In this document: positions 14,987 to 15,584 of the stretch, in pieces | Layout: each line of letters opens with the position of its first letter | How positions within the stretch are numbered: the stretch's first letter is position 1 | Assembly (NCBI GenBank): GCA_964551215.1 | Contig: CAZKBV010000037.1 | Location: 1-15,584, forward strand | Source of the DNA: JAFLUQ01 sp964551215 | GTDB lineage: Bacteria; Bacillota; Clostridia; UMGS1883 | Length of the DNA: 15,584 bases | Direction of reading: 5' to 3' | Translations under genes and position numbers: made by a program | Notes under the pieces: model-generated | What the model was told of the DNA's origin: nothing | What the model saw: the letters and a program-made list of their open reading frames with translations, nothing else | Databases searched by the model: none

Positions 14987-15283
14987 ATGGACAACGAACC
15001 CAAGGACATAATGCCCGAGGACGTAACGCCCAAGGACATAATGGAGGAAGCGGAGGAGGATTTTGACCTTCTCGACACGGTTGAATACGGCGGAGAGCTG
15101 TATTTTCTGCTCACTCCGGCCACCGATTCCGACGAGGTGGACGGCGAGGTTTTCATTATGAGGCGCGTTGAGGCCGAAAACGGCGAGGAAATGCTGGAGG
15201 CCGTTGAGGACGGCGATATTTTCGACAAGGTATACGATATTTTTAAGGAAAATAATAAAGACGAATTTGAGTTTTTGGATTGA
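14987..15283 (+). CDS. DUF1292 family protein
   Basis: This 98-residue, strongly acidic protein matches DUF1292 (PF06949) from memory: LLDTVEYGGELYFLLTP, an EVFIMRRVE strand and a C-terminal EEMLEAVEDGDIFDKVYDIFKE helix. The family has no assigned function but is a regular neighbour of ruvX in Firmicutes. The N-terminal 25 residues are an acidic leader with two copies of PKDIM, encoded by a near-exact repeat of CCAAGGACATAATG (15000-15013 and 15030-15043). I prefer the ATG at 14987 (AAGGAG 8 nt upstream) over a GTG at 14978 that lies inside that ribosome site. The stop codon overlaps the -35 box of the next promoter. Confidence 0.88.
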   Translation: MDNEPKDIMPEDVTPKDIMEEAEEDFDLLDTVEYGGELYFLLTPATDSDEVDGEVFIMRRVEAENGEEMLEAVEDGDIFDKVYDIFKENNKDEFEFLD

Positions 15284-15308
15284 TTTTTTCCGAAAATCGA
15301 GGTATACT
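15280..15308 (+). promoter_or_regulatory. Promoter of the 6S-like RNA
   Basis: TTGATT (15280-15285, overlapping the DUF1292 stop codon), 17-nt spacer, TATACT (15303-15308). The predicted start is near 15315, about 38 nt before the closing stem of the RNA, so a trimmed precursor is expected. Confidence 0.72.
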
Positions 15309-15352
15309 AATATCGTAAGGAATTTAACAAACAATTTAATAAACCAAATCAG

Positions 15353-15536
15353 TACCCTGCGGCGTTCGCTATGACGGATTTAATTTAACCAACACATTTT
15401 TAACGGGAGACTGATAACGCCGCGGCGTGAAAGCCGGCACCTTCGGGTAGCAGGAATCCCAGTAACGGCGTTGAGGTCACCCACCTGCTTGAGCAGGTTA
15501 AATATTCTCCGTTGATTGAAACGGCGTTGCGGGGGA
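15353..15536 (+). ncRNA. ssrS: 6S RNA (RNA polymerase-binding regulatory RNA), candidate
   Basis: No ORF fills this stretch. It folds as a long rod: a closing stem of CCCTGCGGCG (from 15355) against CGGCGTTGCGGGG (about 15522-15534) with several G-T pairs. An internal stem AACGG(G)AGA (15402-15410) pairs with TCTCCGTT (15506-15513), an apical stem AACGCCG (15416-15422) pairs with CGGCGTT (15466-15472), and there is a side hairpin ACCTGC-TTGA-GCAGGT (15483-15498). Size of about 184 nt, the CCCTGCGGCGTTCG start, own promoter and terminator, and position after ruvX-DUF1292 fit Firmicute 6S RNA as I recall it. 6S RNA mimics an open promoter and binds the sigma-A holoenzyme. I could not run a covariance model; another structured RNA is possible. 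Ends are approximate. Confidence 0.75.
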
Positions 15537-15550
15537 ATACGAAAGAAACG

Positions 15551-15581
15551 CCGCCGTCCGAGTTTTCGGGCGGCGGTTTTT
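15551..15581 (+). terminator. Intrinsic terminator of the 6S-like RNA
   Basis: CCGCCGTCCGA (15551-15561), loop GTTT, TCGGGCGGCGG (15566-15576) with one G-T pair, then five T. It lies about 15 nt after the closing stem of the RNA. Confidence 0.93.
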
Positions 15582-15584
15582 GCT

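Noticed and set aside
1..15584. CRISPR array, IS element, prophage or defence genes
   Set aside because: No regularly spaced repeats, transposase, integrase or defence-type domains were seen on either strand; gene content is core-like.

Overview
The window looks like a piece of core chromosome from an anaerobic low-to-mid GC Firmicute of class Clostridia. This is inferred from gene content and order, with no database search. The pointers are secA followed directly by prfB, a CarD-family regulator followed by ispD-ispF, a Rex redox repressor, ruvX followed by a DUF1292 gene and a 6S-like RNA, strong AGGAGG-type ribosome binding sites, and promoters of the TTGACA-17-TATAAT type. No phage, IS element, CRISPR array or defence system is visible.

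Left part (1-2900, minus strand): a tRNA-Thr(UGU) cut by the window edge, with its own promoter; a palindromic intergenic element that is probably a dispersed repeat; then a two-gene operon of a DUF2264 (alpha/alpha)-toroid protein and an unrecognised membrane-anchored protein. The operon has a good promoter that is divergent from secA. Middle left (2940-7510, plus strand): secA-prfB-gtrA-like, translationally coupled at secA/prfB and closed by a strong intrinsic terminator. Middle (7520-10610): CarD-family gene, ispD, ispF (two MEP isoprenoid steps, coupled by ATGA), a terminator-like hairpin, and an HtrA-type membrane-anchored serine protease that starts on TTG just after the hairpin. Right (10620-14494): a consensus promoter, a long untranslated leader, rex, a BspA-type leucine-rich-repeat surface protein with a copper-amine-oxidase-like stalk domain, and a cardiolipin synthase, packed as one operon. 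Right end (14500-15584): ruvX and a DUF1292 gene from one promoter, then a structured RNA with its own promoter and terminator that I read as 6S RNA.

Taken together, most genes serve the cell envelope and basic expression: protein export (SecA), extracytoplasmic protein quality control (HtrA), lipid and isoprenoid supply (Cls, IspD/F, GtrA-like), translation termination (RF2), rRNA maturation (RuvX), and global RNA polymerase control (CarD family, 6S RNA) with NADH/NAD+ sensing (Rex). I found no clear new multi-gene system. The points most worth a second look are the palindromic element at 230-294, the competing pairings in the 6S-like RNA, the rex leader with a possible Rex operator over its own -35 box, the hairpin between ispF and htrA, the prfB gene without the usual frameshift site, and the DUF2264/unknown anchored protein pair.
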